This document shows positions 9,193-17,562 of a stretch of 36,180 nt of DNA, piece by piece. The stretch's first letter is position 1. Every line of letters begins with the position of its first letter. The notes under the pieces were generated by a model. That model made no database searches and was not told where the DNA came from. It worked only from the letters and a program-made list of their open reading frames with translations. The translations under genes were made by a program, and so were the position numbers. The DNA comes from Barthelona sp. PAP020 (taxonomy: Eukaryota; Metamonada: BaSk clade): assembly GCA_040182905.1 (NCBI GenBank), contig JARQWU010000086.1:1-36180 (forward strand), given 5' to 3'.

Positions 9193-11607
9193 TTATGGAC
9201 AAAATGACGCTATATTTGTATAATATGGGGAGCCATTGAACAGATACGGTTCACAATGAAAACTGCTTAAACCTATTAATCTTTTGCCATCCAAAACAAT
9301 ATCAAAAGGCTCCAAAGAACTTACGATTATTCTTCTCACTGCTGTAGAAAACACCTCATTCCTAGTTTTTAAAACAAGTTCTGCTTCACCTGTATCTGGA
9401 CTTCTGCTTAAATTACAAGGAGTGTAACTCGTTACAGGTGGAATGTTGTATAATCCCAAACCATAAATTTCAAGATCTTGAGATATCGGATGATCTCCAG
9501 AAAACAGATTCTCCTCATAAACAACATTAATATTCAAACTTTTAGGCTTAAAATTTGGTTGTTTCAAAACATCTTCAATCTTTTTGTCACCCTCTTCAGC
9601 AATTTTATGTGCCTCTGTCATGCCACCAATTTCAAGATGCAACGAAAAATGTAAGACGAAATGACTTCCATCAAAAGTGCTGACATTACAAATCCAACAA
9701 GTGAAATGCTTACTATTATCAGCTAATTGCAAATAATTAGAAACAGACAAGGACATTAAAGAAGAAGGAACCAAGGAAGTCATGGAATTTGCATTAAATT
9801 CTTCTGAAATATCTTTTAAATCAGAATATTGACTTGAAGCACTTGTTAATGATGATATTAATGGAACAAACAAACAAGAACCGAAAATGGGATCTAAGGC
9901 TGTCATATTTGCAGCCAAACTGAGAAAATGGTTGTCTTCAGTAACTGGCAAATAATATATTTGCAAAGTAATGGAACTCAACCATTCAGGTTCTAAAATA
10001 GTCAAATGACACAAAGCGCATACAAATGCACCATAAGTGCTATCATTTCCAACTAAGCCCATGGAACATGTCATATCAGGATTTGTACAAGTTTCAATAA
10101 CACGTTTAACCTGAGTACAAATGGAAGTGATCATAGAGCAATATGATCCAACAGTCATACTATTAGTACTAACTGGCACAATAGGAATATTTGTAATTCT
10201 CGCATGGGGAAGTCGAAAAATTGTTGGATACATGCGTTTGTATTCTCCATAGAATTGGGAGAAGTCGATTTTATTTACACCCTCTTTCAAAAGATCATTG
10301 AATTCTTCGGGAGAAACGCTAAGATTTTGATAGAGATTTAATAAAGTGTCAAGAAATTCCTTAGACAGATTATAATGAGCTTTAAATGTAGTTTCATCAA
10401 TCATTTTTCTGTTATAAAGATCAAACAAAAGAATTTTGATAATTACATTTCTTGTCATAACATAAGTCTTCTCATCCGTCTCTAAACTAAAAAATTGATG
10501 ATTCGTTTTAATATTGGGATCAACTAACATGTATGTAGGCAACACAAAATGATTAAAATTTCCTAAATTATTAACAGCTGGCAATTCAGGAAGAAAAGTG
10601 GCAAAACTGCTGCTGTCAGATTCAATTTGCAGATGTTGCAATGATCTCCACAATGAATAAGCTTGACAATAATGTTGATGTGTCCACAATAATTCCAATA
10701 TCTCTTCTGCTAAAGGACCAACAGGCAATGGAAAAACAGTCAACGGCGCGACGGATAACGTAAGATTATGCAAATGAGGAGTTAATGTGGTTGGACACAA
10801 TAACAATAGCTGTCTTAACAAAGTTAATAAAATAACAATAGCTGCGTATGCAACAGTGGACTTATCTGTCATTTCATCATAGGCTCTTGTGTGCAATCTA
10901 ACAGTGGCCTTTTTCAATAATTCACATATTTCCAATGGTAAATGATCTGGTGATGATCCTTGCAATATAAGATGAAAAAATGGGCCAGTCATTGGTCTTA
11001 TAATTGTGTTCATCTGGTATAAAATGAAAAAGTGTGATAAAATTGAATGTAGAACAATCGAAGCCTTATTTGCAGATGGAATTACAACTTCTGCAGAATC
11101 AATAAAACTTAAATGACCAATATAACCCCTTAATAAATTTTTAACAACTATACGATAATCAATTTCAATACTAGCAGGTACAAAAATGGATAAATTTATT
11201 AACAACCTAATAATATATGCTGAATCATTAAGCTGAGGAAACGTAATTCGCTTTTCAGATAAAACTTCCCATAAATTTAATAATTCCAATAATAAAGGGT
11301 CACTGGTTACAATTGGGCAAAACAAACACAAAATTACAATCATATTCAATAATTTGTTGACAAAATCACCGTCAAAATCATAAACAGGATCAGCAATTGA
11401 AGTACCAAATGATAAAATATCTTCAGAATTAACAGGAATTACAATACCTCTTTCAATTGCCAACAGTGTTGAAATAAATGTACATAAACAAGTTGTGGAA
11501 ATATCATTTCTTGTCGTCAGAATATCCCAAAATAATACATATTGTTCAGTTGTTAATTGACCTTTTGTTTCAATGTAAGTGTCAATTATTTCTTCTGGAT
11601 TGTCCAT
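9193..11607 (-). CDS. Large unknown protein, helical solenoid followed by beta-rich C-terminus
   Basis: This is an 804-residue protein I do not recognise. The first 500 residues or so are rich in leucine and look like a chain of amphipathic helices (for example L-L-N-M-I-V-I-L-C-L-F-C and A-Y-A-A-I-V-I-L-L-T-L-L), with no signal peptide and no classic membrane architecture. From about 480 the sequence shifts to alternating hydrophobic strands. The last third has the look of one or two small beta domains ending V-R-R-I-I-V-S-S-L-E-P-F-D-I-V-L-D-G. This order, solenoid then appendage, recalls adaptin-type or other coat subunits, but no diagnostic motif supports a name. The start at 11607 is supported by a 61-bp divergent promoter shared with the next gene. 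Tandem stops TAA-TGA end it. Confidence 0.85.
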   Translation of the reverse strand: MDNPEEIIDTYIETKGQLTTEQYVLFWDILTTRNDISTTCLCTFISTLLAIERGIVIPVNSEDILSFGTSIADPVYDFDGDFVNKLLNMIVILCLFCPIVTSDPLLLELLNLWEVLSEKRITFPQLNDSAYIIRLLINLSIFVPASIEIDYRIVVKNLLRGYIGHLSFIDSAEVVIPSANKASIVLHSILSHFFILYQMNTIIRPMTGPFFHLILQGSSPDHLPLEICELLKKATVRLHTRAYDEMTDKSTVAYAAIVILLTLLRQLLLLCPTTLTPHLHNLTLSVAPLTVFPLPVGPLAEEILELLWTHQHYCQAYSLWRSLQHLQIESDSSSFATFLPELPAVNNLGNFNHFVLPTYMLVDPNIKTNHQFFSLETDEKTYVMTRNVIIKILLFDLYNRKMIDETTFKAHYNLSKEFLDTLLNLYQNLSVSPEEFNDLLKEGVNKIDFSQFYGEYKRMYPTIFRLPHARITNIPIVPVSTNSMTVGSYCSMITSICTQVKRVIETCTNPDMTCSMGLVGNDSTYGAFVCALCHLTILEPEWLSSITLQIYYLPVTEDNHFLSLAANMTALDPIFGSCLFVPLISSLTSASSQYSDLKDISEEFNANSMTSLVPSSLMSLSVSNYLQLADNSKHFTCWICNVSTFDGSHFVLHFSLHLEIGGMTEAHKIAEEGDKKIEDVLKQPNFKPKSLNINVVYEENLFSGDHPISQDLEIYGLGLYNIPPVTSYTPCNLSRSPDTGEAELVLKTRNEVFSTAVRRIIVSSLEPFDIVLDGKRLIGLSSFHCEPYLFNGSPYYTNIASFCP

Positions 11608-11620
11608 CTTGTTTTAGAAA

Positions 11621-11633
11621 AATGAAAGTCATT
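11621..11633. promoter_or_regulatory. Palindrome AATGA-AAG-TCATT in a bidirectional promoter
   Basis: Two genes start head to head only 61 bp apart. The gap holds AATGA and TCATT as inverted arms around AAG. Each arm read in its own direction is TCATT, 14-18 bp upstream of the minus-strand start and 36-40 bp upstream of the plus-strand start. This could be paired initiator elements serving both genes. The role is inferred. Confidence 0.4.
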
Positions 11634-11644
11634 CTTTTTTTCTC

Positions 11645-11676
11645 ATGTCAAAAGAACATGAATGAACTATGATTAA
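11645..11676 (+). promoter_or_regulatory. Cluster of short upstream ORFs before the LRR gene
   Basis: Three ATGs precede the main start at 11669 in other frames: 11645-11665 (6 codons plus stop), 11658-11672 and 11662-11676. The last two overlap the main ATG. If transcription begins at the TCATT at 11629, all lie in the leader and would reduce or regulate translation of the LRR protein. Confidence 0.35.
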
Positions 11677-14290
11677 CAATAACTCAATTATTGAAGATGA
11701 TTTAGAAAGAATCATTGAAGAAAGTGCAACCCTTACAATAAAGGAGAGAAAGAAAACCCATTCAGTTTTACAGAATCAAAAAGAAGCCATAATATCCATA
11801 TATGAATTATTTTGTTTCAGTGAACTGTATATACGAAGTTTAATTGATGAATATAATCAAATTTTAACTCTTGATAAAACGTTTGTTTTCAATTTCATGT
11901 ATTCTTACAATAAATTATTAAATTCTATTACAAAATTAACGATTTTAAAGGAAAATCTCACAATAGGTGACAAATTTCCAAAGCTTTTTGAAATCTTCAA
12001 TCGAACATATTCGTCCGATGATGATATTCCCATCTCATTTTTACCATTTCCTCATTTAAACAATTTGGCTGTGCATAATGTTCATCCTGCTCGATGGAAA
12101 GGCGTTCAAAATTTTCGAAACAATATTTCAAGTTTATCTGTTCATGAGTGCAATTTATTTACTCTTGGAGAATTAATTTATTGTATATGTCGTTGTGAAG
12201 AAGAAGAACGTTTAGATATGAAAGTTATTGATCAATTTGAAAGTAACAAAAATGATCAATTAATTTTTCTTGATGTTTGTGGATGTTTTATTGAAAAGTT
12301 ATTGAAGAATCTTAAAGAAAATGAATCAATCAAACGGTCTCCTTCACCATATTTATCTCCTCTTTATTCTACACCTTCTAAAACTGCTAGAAAAGATAAA
12401 AATCGTACTGTGACAAAAAAAACTAATGTTGCTCATAACTCATATGATGACAAGTTGAACATTGATGATGATACTTTGAGAGCTCCTAATTCTACATCAA
12501 AGTTGAACACTTCCTATGTACATTCACCTGTTGAAGCAATGGGCTCATTTGGAAGTGAGTTAAGCACCTTTGACTTAAATGACGATAATGAAAGTACTTT
12601 TGACAATGGTTATGAAACGCCAACCGACTCAGATATTGATTACACTAATTTGAAGAACTTAACTAATGTTCAAACTAGCTACAAATATTTGATTTGGAAA
12701 CAATTGAAAATATTAAATCTTTCTCACAACAATATCAATTTTTTGGATGAAAGCCTTGCTTTATTGCCAAATCTGCGTGTGTTGGATCTTTCTTACAATC
12801 AAATAAAAGAAATTCACAATTTAACAATGTGTGAGTCTTTAGTTGAATTGAATCTTTCACACAATTGTATTGAAAGCATGGAAGAATTTGTTTTTGAACT
12901 TCCAAACATTTCTAAATTGAATATCTCTCATAATCAAATTTGTTCCACAAGTGGAATAGAAAAATTGGTGCAAATTACTGAAATCAACATATCTTACAAT
13001 CTTTTGAGTTCAATCGTAAATGATATATCTAAATTGTCTGTGTTGCCAAATTTGCACAGCTTAGATGTTTCGAATAACCCATTAATTGAAGGAACAGAAA
13101 TGAAAATTTTAAACAAAACTTTTGTTAATTTTGCTTTACCCATTCGACAAAAAAATGATGATTCTGATCCACGTGTCTATTTAAATGGACAATTGATAAC
13201 ATCTGACTATTGGAAAAATGCTGAGCCTATTTATTTAACTGCTCCCAAACTAGCAATGACAGTCACGTCAAAAGTTTCATCACCATTATCTCCTATCTCA
13301 CCGATTGGATCACGAACCTCATTGAGACTTGGTGAAAATGGTGAATCACTCAATGTTGAAGAAAATTCGCTCTTGAATGTTCCCAAACAACCTCAATTTT
13401 ATGGAGCTCATTCATTTGATGAAAAACTAAAGGAATATCAAAACAGGAGCAAATTGAGTTTTTCGTTTGATTCAGATTCAAACATTTCAGATTTGCTTCA
13501 GCAAACACACAAATACACTTTTAAAGTGATGTTAAAACATTTATCTTTGGATACAGGAAATTTTTTAAATTTTGGGTCAATGACTTTTGAAAAAGATGTA
13601 ATTTTTTTAAACTTTGAGAAATTTTTGCAAACTATCCCAAAAAGTTCATTAAAGTATGTTTGTAGATTGGAAGATTCTTTCAGTTTTCCCATGTTTTATT
13701 TGTCAAATGCAGATGAAAGTGTTCAATTTATTGTTAAATTATTGGACAGAACTTTATTGCAGCAATTTTGTCAATTACTAGCAAAATCCCAAAAAGATCT
13801 GAAAAAAAATATTTTTATAAATGATTTATATTCAGGAGAAATATTTAAAGATGCTGAAGATATCGATATGATGAATCCACAGGAACAAGAACAAACAGAA
13901 CATTATTATCATTATTACATTGATATTGACAAAATGGATAAATCATTTGAATATAGTTTTGAATCAATAAAAGAAGAAATTCGAGAAATTTTCAATAACT
14001 TTCATAAGTTTGACAAATTTTTCTTCATTTCAGATTTCCCCATATATTTTGAAGATCAATTGATTCAACAGTTAATTGTTACAAATTCTATGCTTTATAT
14101 TATTATTGATTCCAACACAATCATGGATTACAGTATAAATTCAATCGCAACCATATCTACATTAGATCGTAGTGATCAAAAATATTTGGTTCTCAAAATG
14201 AAGCCTTTTGCTTTAATTGAATTGTCCGTCGACAAGAATAATAGTTTTAATCTTCTAGCTGGTGTTTTAAACATGCTAAAGGATTGTTAA
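11669..14290 (+). CDS. Leucine-rich repeat protein resembling STK11IP/LIP1
   Basis: This is an 873-residue protein. An N-terminal segment (about 125-165) with a FPHLNNLAVHNVHP element precedes SDS22-type leucine-rich repeats at about 345-480 (LKILNLSHNNI, LRVLDLSYNQI, LVELNLSHNCI and so on). After the repeats comes N-N-P-L, then about 30 residues later V-Y-L-N-G-Q-L-I-T-S-D-Y, as in STK11-interacting protein, where a short insert ends in a LDGK...L element. The C-terminal 270 residues look beta-rich and may hold PH-like modules. STK11IP relatives bind kinases and endolysosomal membranes in animals; that role here is inference. A generic nischarin-like LRR protein is the alternative. The serine/threonine-rich linkers could be phosphorylated. 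The start follows three short upstream ATG frames. Confidence 0.8.
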   Translation: MINNNSIIEDDLERIIEESATLTIKERKKTHSVLQNQKEAIISIYELFCFSELYIRSLIDEYNQILTLDKTFVFNFMYSYNKLLNSITKLTILKENLTIGDKFPKLFEIFNRTYSSDDDIPISFLPFPHLNNLAVHNVHPARWKGVQNFRNNISSLSVHECNLFTLGELIYCICRCEEEERLDMKVIDQFESNKNDQLIFLDVCGCFIEKLLKNLKENESIKRSPSPYLSPLYSTPSKTARKDKNRTVTKKTNVAHNSYDDKLNIDDDTLRAPNSTSKLNTSYVHSPVEAMGSFGSELSTFDLNDDNESTFDNGYETPTDSDIDYTNLKNLTNVQTSYKYLIWKQLKILNLSHNNINFLDESLALLPNLRVLDLSYNQIKEIHNLTMCESLVELNLSHNCIESMEEFVFELPNISKLNISHNQICSTSGIEKLVQITEINISYNLLSSIVNDISKLSVLPNLHSLDVSNNPLIEGTEMKILNKTFVNFALPIRQKNDDSDPRVYLNGQLITSDYWKNAEPIYLTAPKLAMTVTSKVSSPLSPISPIGSRTSLRLGENGESLNVEENSLLNVPKQPQFYGAHSFDEKLKEYQNRSKLSFSFDSDSNISDLLQQTHKYTFKVMLKHLSLDTGNFLNFGSMTFEKDVIFLNFEKFLQTIPKSSLKYVCRLEDSFSFPMFYLSNADESVQFIVKLLDRTLLQQFCQLLAKSQKDLKKNIFINDLYSGEIFKDAEDIDMMNPQEQEQTEHYYHYYIDIDKMDKSFEYSFESIKEEIREIFNNFHKFDKFFFISDFPIYFEDQLIQQLIVTNSMLYIIIDSNTIMDYSINSIATISTLDRSDQKYLVLKMKPFALIELSVDKNNSFNLLAGVLNMLKDC

Positions 14291-14310
14291 TTGTACAAAG
14301 AATCTTAAAC

Positions 14311-15099
14311 TTATGTATTCTTAGGATTTCTATAAATTGGCGAATCAAAATCAATATCCAAGTTTTTATTTGAAAAGATATTGTTATTGAAGGGAAATGT
14401 CAGATTTTCAACATCATAATCATTGGGTGAATCAACAAAATTTTGAATGTATGGAAAATTTTGAAAATTTTTGGAAATAAATGAACTTTTTTTTGTTGAT
14501 TTTACATTGTCAGCACTTTTTGGTTTTTGAAAACTTGATACAGGTGAAGACAAAAGTAAATCAATCGTTTGCATATTCTTGACCTGTTTTGGTGTCATGG
14601 GCAAAATCGATTGATTGGTTTCTTGGCCATGATGGATTTCAGTTTCTACATTCATTCTCTGAACTTCATATTGATCAACTTTTTCTTTTAACAATGAATT
14701 TTCTTGATTTAATAATAAATTGTTCTCTTTTAATCTCTTCAATTCCTTTTTCATTATCTCAATTTCACTTTCATGAAATTCTTTTGTTGACAACATATCA
14801 TTTTGCAATATTTCAATGCTTTTGGTCAGTTTATTGATTCTTTGGTCATCTAATTGATTGTAAGACATTGTTATATCATCTTTATTTTTGTCATTTCGAA
14901 TGTTATTCAATACTTCATTTAATTCATGTTGTAAACTGGCATTTTGTTTTCTCAATTGTTCTAATTCTTCATCCTGTTTTAAGTTTTCTTCTTTTAAAAA
15001 ATGCGTTACTTCCACTTTGTTTTCGTACAAATGATACAACTCTTGCAATTTCATCGCATATTCTATTGCTTTTGCCTTATATTGTTCTGCAACACTCAT
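14311..15099 (-). CDS. Coiled-coil protein of unknown function
   Basis: This is a 262-residue protein. Residues from about 1 to 160 form long heptad-rich helices (for example E-E-L-E-Q-L-R-K-Q-N-A-S-L-Q-H-E-L and later L-K-R-L-K-E-N-N-L-L-L-N-Q-E-N-S-L-L), so a parallel coiled-coil dimer is likely. The last 100 residues are polar and disordered, with S-P and T-P sites that could be kinase targets. There is no signal peptide, membrane segment or catalytic motif. The ATG at 15097-15099 is the first in frame; the upstream frame extends only through a TTG codon. Its stop is 20 bp from the stop of the convergent LRR gene, so the two transcripts very probably overlap at their 3' ends. No family name can be given. 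Confidence 0.82.
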   Translation of the reverse strand: MSVAEQYKAKAIEYAMKLQELYHLYENKVEVTHFLKEENLKQDEELEQLRKQNASLQHELNEVLNNIRNDKNKDDITMSYNQLDDQRINKLTKSIEILQNDMLSTKEFHESEIEIMKKELKRLKENNLLLNQENSLLKEKVDQYEVQRMNVETEIHHGQETNQSILPMTPKQVKNMQTIDLLLSSPVSSFQKPKSADNVKSTKKSSFISKNFQNFPYIQNFVDSPNDYDVENLTFPFNNNIFSNKNLDIDFDSPIYRNPKNT

Positions 15100-15239
15100 T
15101 GTCAGAAACGAAAAACAATACAAAATAAAAATATAAAAATGTATGTTTATGTTCTATAGGGTTACAAAAGTTTTGTATTAATAATAGGGACAGATTTGAG
15201 CTAAAATCCTTTGTGTTTCTGTGAAAGAATTCAAAAAGC

Positions 15240-15689
15240 TTAGGCTTCTTCTTCAACTTCTTCTTCTTCTTCCTCTTCAACGGGTCTGTTTCCGAAAGAA
15301 CTGGAGAATTCTTGAACAGCATTGTAACCTTCATTCATGGCGTTTTCAGCAAGAGCACCAGGTAATTCTAATTGGCAAGCATTTTGAATATCCTTCCAGG
15401 TCAAGGTACGACGACGATTGATACGAGCAAGTTCAGCAGCACGTCTGGCAATTCTGTCGAAGATATCGTTGACGAAAGAATTCATAACAGCTAAAGCCTT
15501 CTTGTTGATACCAAGGTTTTCATCAAGATCCTTTAAAACTCTGTAAATATAAACACCCCAAGTCTCTTTTCTGACTTTTTTTCTCTTCTTTGCATCAGTT
15601 GACTTGGCAGCGGGAGCGGCGGCAGTCTTGGCCATCTTACCAATGGGACCAGACTTAGCGGGTGTTCTAATTCTCTTTTTAGCGGGCAT
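15240..15689 (-). CDS. Histone H2B with an acidic C-terminal tail
   Basis: This is a 149-residue H2B. A basic N-terminal tail rich in K, A and P is followed by the histone fold. The fold begins at KKVRKETWGVYIYRVLKDL (about 37-55), runs through GINKKALAVMNSFVNDIFDRIA and the RRRTLTWKDIQNA loop, and ends with the final helix LELPGALAENAMNEG. Canonical H2Bs end shortly after a T-K-Y-T-S-S-K-like end. Here the equivalent stretch is A-V-Q-E-F-S-S-S, so the usually ubiquitylated lysine (human K120) aligns with Glu127. A further extension ends in a run of glutamates (138-149). The gene is intronless, has visibly higher G+C and more C-ending codons than its neighbours, and fits high expression. It may be the main H2B or a variant; only one copy is visible. 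Confidence 0.96.
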   Translation of the reverse strand: MPAKKRIRTPAKSGPIGKMAKTAAAPAAKSTDAKKRKKVRKETWGVYIYRVLKDLDENLGINKKALAVMNSFVNDIFDRIARRAAELARINRRRTLTWKDIQNACQLELPGALAENAMNEGYNAVQEFSSSFGNRPVEEEEEEEVEEEA

Positions 15690-15748
15690 ATTAAAAAAGT
15701 GATTGTGATTTTACATCAAAAAAAAATTCCAACTTGCCAAAAAAGCGA

Positions 15749-15763
15749 AGGAAAAATTTTCCT
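15749..15763. promoter_or_regulatory. Palindrome AGGAAAA-A-TTTTCCT upstream of H2B
   Basis: Seven-base arms are perfectly complementary around one A, 60-74 bp upstream of the H2B ATG. The position fits a promoter element bound by a dimer. A+T-rich palindromes can arise by chance, so the role is uncertain. Confidence 0.3.
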
Positions 15764-15787
15764 GTACCGGAATTTTTTTTTTTCATT

Positions 15788-15795
15788 TTTCCCGC
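15788..15795 (+). promoter_or_regulatory. E2F-like site TTTCCCGC upstream of H2B
   Basis: This matches the E2F/DP consensus TTTSSCGC exactly, 99-106 bp upstream of the H2B start. CG-containing sequence is rare in this spacer. Histone genes are classic S-phase targets, so cell-cycle control is a reasonable inference, but no E2F gene is visible here. Confidence 0.35.
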
Positions 15796-16035
15796 TTTGG
15801 AATTTCTGGATGATTTTATTCAGATATCTTTGATATTTTCCATATTAAGAGCCAAAAATCCAAAAAAGATTAAAATAGAAAAATTAATAAATGAAAATTT
15901 ACTCATTCCATCAGTTTTTAATTTTTATACACTTCAATTTATGTGTTTTCCCTGTATTTTCAACATAAAGATGCTAAAAAAGATTTAAAAGTTTCTGGTC
16001 TTTCTAAATCGATTTTTTTCGATATATTTTTGATT

Positions 16036-17382
16036 ATGGGTTTGATTTCAAGAAAGACCATAAAAGAAGTTATTAAAAGAGTTGCCTTACCAGAAGCGAT
16101 CAAATTAGCTTATTTAAATCGAAAGTATAACGAAATTGGAATGGAAACACTTAAAGATCGAAAATCATTGATATTTAACAAAGATAATATGAATAGTGAA
16201 ATGTTTTTATATCAATCAAGATATCTTCCCAATGTTGAAACTCTAATTTTGGATGATATTGAATTAGAAACTGAAAGTTTTTTAACTTTGATGAATTTTT
16301 TTCCTTTAATAAAGAAATTAAGCTTGAAAAATTGTAGTTTTTTAGGAATAAGTGAAGTTGAAGAAATAATTTTGCATGATACCATTACTCATTTAAATTT
16401 TGAAGGTTGTTGTAGATTAACAGATGTATTATTATGTGACGTGTCGATTGCTTTTCCGGAATTAGTTGGAATTGAATTAAGTCATTGTGATGCAATAACA
16501 GCAGATAGTTTAAAGCAATTATCACAAAATTGTAACGCCTTAAAATATTTAAGTGTTATTGGTTTAACATGTATTGATGATAGTGTGTTAAAATCAATTT
16601 CAAAATTTGTTCCTTCAATTGAATATCTTATTCTTGACAATTGTGAACAAATAACCGATGAAGGTATTTTATGTATAGCCCAAACTTGTTCGAATTTAGT
16701 AGAATTGTCTTTGAAAAATTGTAAAAATATTACCAATAGATCAATTGATTCATTGAGTGGTCATTCAAATGAAGTTGGTTGTCCCAAATTACATTTGTTA
16801 GATATATCAAACACCAATTGTGGAGACAATGAAAATAATGATAATCTTGTTAATATTTTTGAAATTTTAAACAGATTTAAAGAAATGGAGTTCTTGAGAA
16901 TGAATGGAATTGATGTGATGATGTTTGAAGAGATTAAGTTTGAAGAAATGAAAAAATTAAAGTGTCTAGAAATGGTTGATGTGAATGTTCCTGAAAATTT
17001 TAAAGACATCATTACACCACTAATCAATTGCAATTGTATTGAGGAGCTTGCCTTTGGGCCAGGAAACATTAAAGAATTTTCTTTCCTTAGTGAGCTAAAA
17101 CATTTGAGAAAGTTGACATTGAAAAGGTTATCCATCGAAAATAGATGTTTGAGTGAAATTTTATCCAAATGCATCAATCTGGAAGTTTTGTCTTTGATAG
17201 GTTGTCCCAAAATTTCAATTGAGGCATTCCAAAACGATAATCATTGGATTAATTGTGTTCTTTTAAAAGTGTTAATTTCCCAAAACAATAAAAGTTTAGA
17301 TTCCGATATTCATGAAATATTGACTAACTTAGACCTTAAGAACGTAGATTTACCAAACAAAAATTGGATTTTAAAAAATTGA
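16036..17382 (+). CDS. Cysteine-type leucine-rich repeat protein (FBXL/AMN1-like)
   Basis: This is a 448-residue protein with leucine-rich repeats of the cysteine-containing class over about 60-260. Units run L-x-x-L-x-L-x-x-C-x-x-I-T-D, for example L-I-L-D-N-C-E-Q-I-T-D-E-G-I and L-S-L-K-N-C-K-N-I-T-N. Less regular repeats continue to the C-terminus. In FBXL proteins such repeats select substrates for SCF ubiquitin ligases. Here the first 50 residues hold only a short helical segment and no convincing F-box, so it may be a degenerate F-box protein or an AMN1-like protein without one. The frame extends upstream of 16036 only through a GTG codon, so the ATG at 16036 is the start. It is divergent from H2B and is the last gene before a 4.5-kb desert. 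Confidence 0.82.
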   Translation: MGLISRKTIKEVIKRVALPEAIKLAYLNRKYNEIGMETLKDRKSLIFNKDNMNSEMFLYQSRYLPNVETLILDDIELETESFLTLMNFFPLIKKLSLKNCSFLGISEVEEIILHDTITHLNFEGCCRLTDVLLCDVSIAFPELVGIELSHCDAITADSLKQLSQNCNALKYLSVIGLTCIDDSVLKSISKFVPSIEYLILDNCEQITDEGILCIAQTCSNLVELSLKNCKNITNRSIDSLSGHSNEVGCPKLHLLDISNTNCGDNENNDNLVNIFEILNRFKEMEFLRMNGIDVMMFEEIKFEEMKKLKCLEMVDVNVPENFKDIITPLINCNCIEELAFGPGNIKEFSFLSELKHLRKLTLKRLSIENRCLSEILSKCINLEVLSLIGCPKISIEAFQNDNHWINCVLLKVLISQNNKSLDSDIHEILTNLDLKNVDLPNKNWILKN

Positions 17383-17562
17383 TATTAGTCTATTAAGTAA
17401 ATTCAGCATTAGATGCTTTTTCTGTTTTTATATTTCGTGAAATGAAAATTCTTCTCACGAAATTTCCATTTATTTATAAAAAAACAATGATTTAAAGGGT
17501 CAACTTTATCAAATGATGAGAAAGGGAATGAAAAGAATTTCATTTAAAACTTCAACAAAACA

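Larger units (their letters stand above)
15690..16035. other. Divergent promoter region, H2B / FBXL-like gene
   Basis: This is 346 bp of A+T-rich DNA. It holds a TCACT element 9-13 bp upstream of H2B, a palindrome at 15749-15763 and an E2F-like TTTCCCGC at 15788-15795. An open frame at 15734-15988 looks like translated noise (phenylalanine and isoleucine runs) and is not called. Confidence 0.55.

Noticed and set aside
15734-15988. 84-codon open frame between H2B and the FBXL-like gene
   Set aside because: It consists of F, I, K and L runs expected from A+T-rich spacer and overlaps the H2B promoter; no domain is visible.
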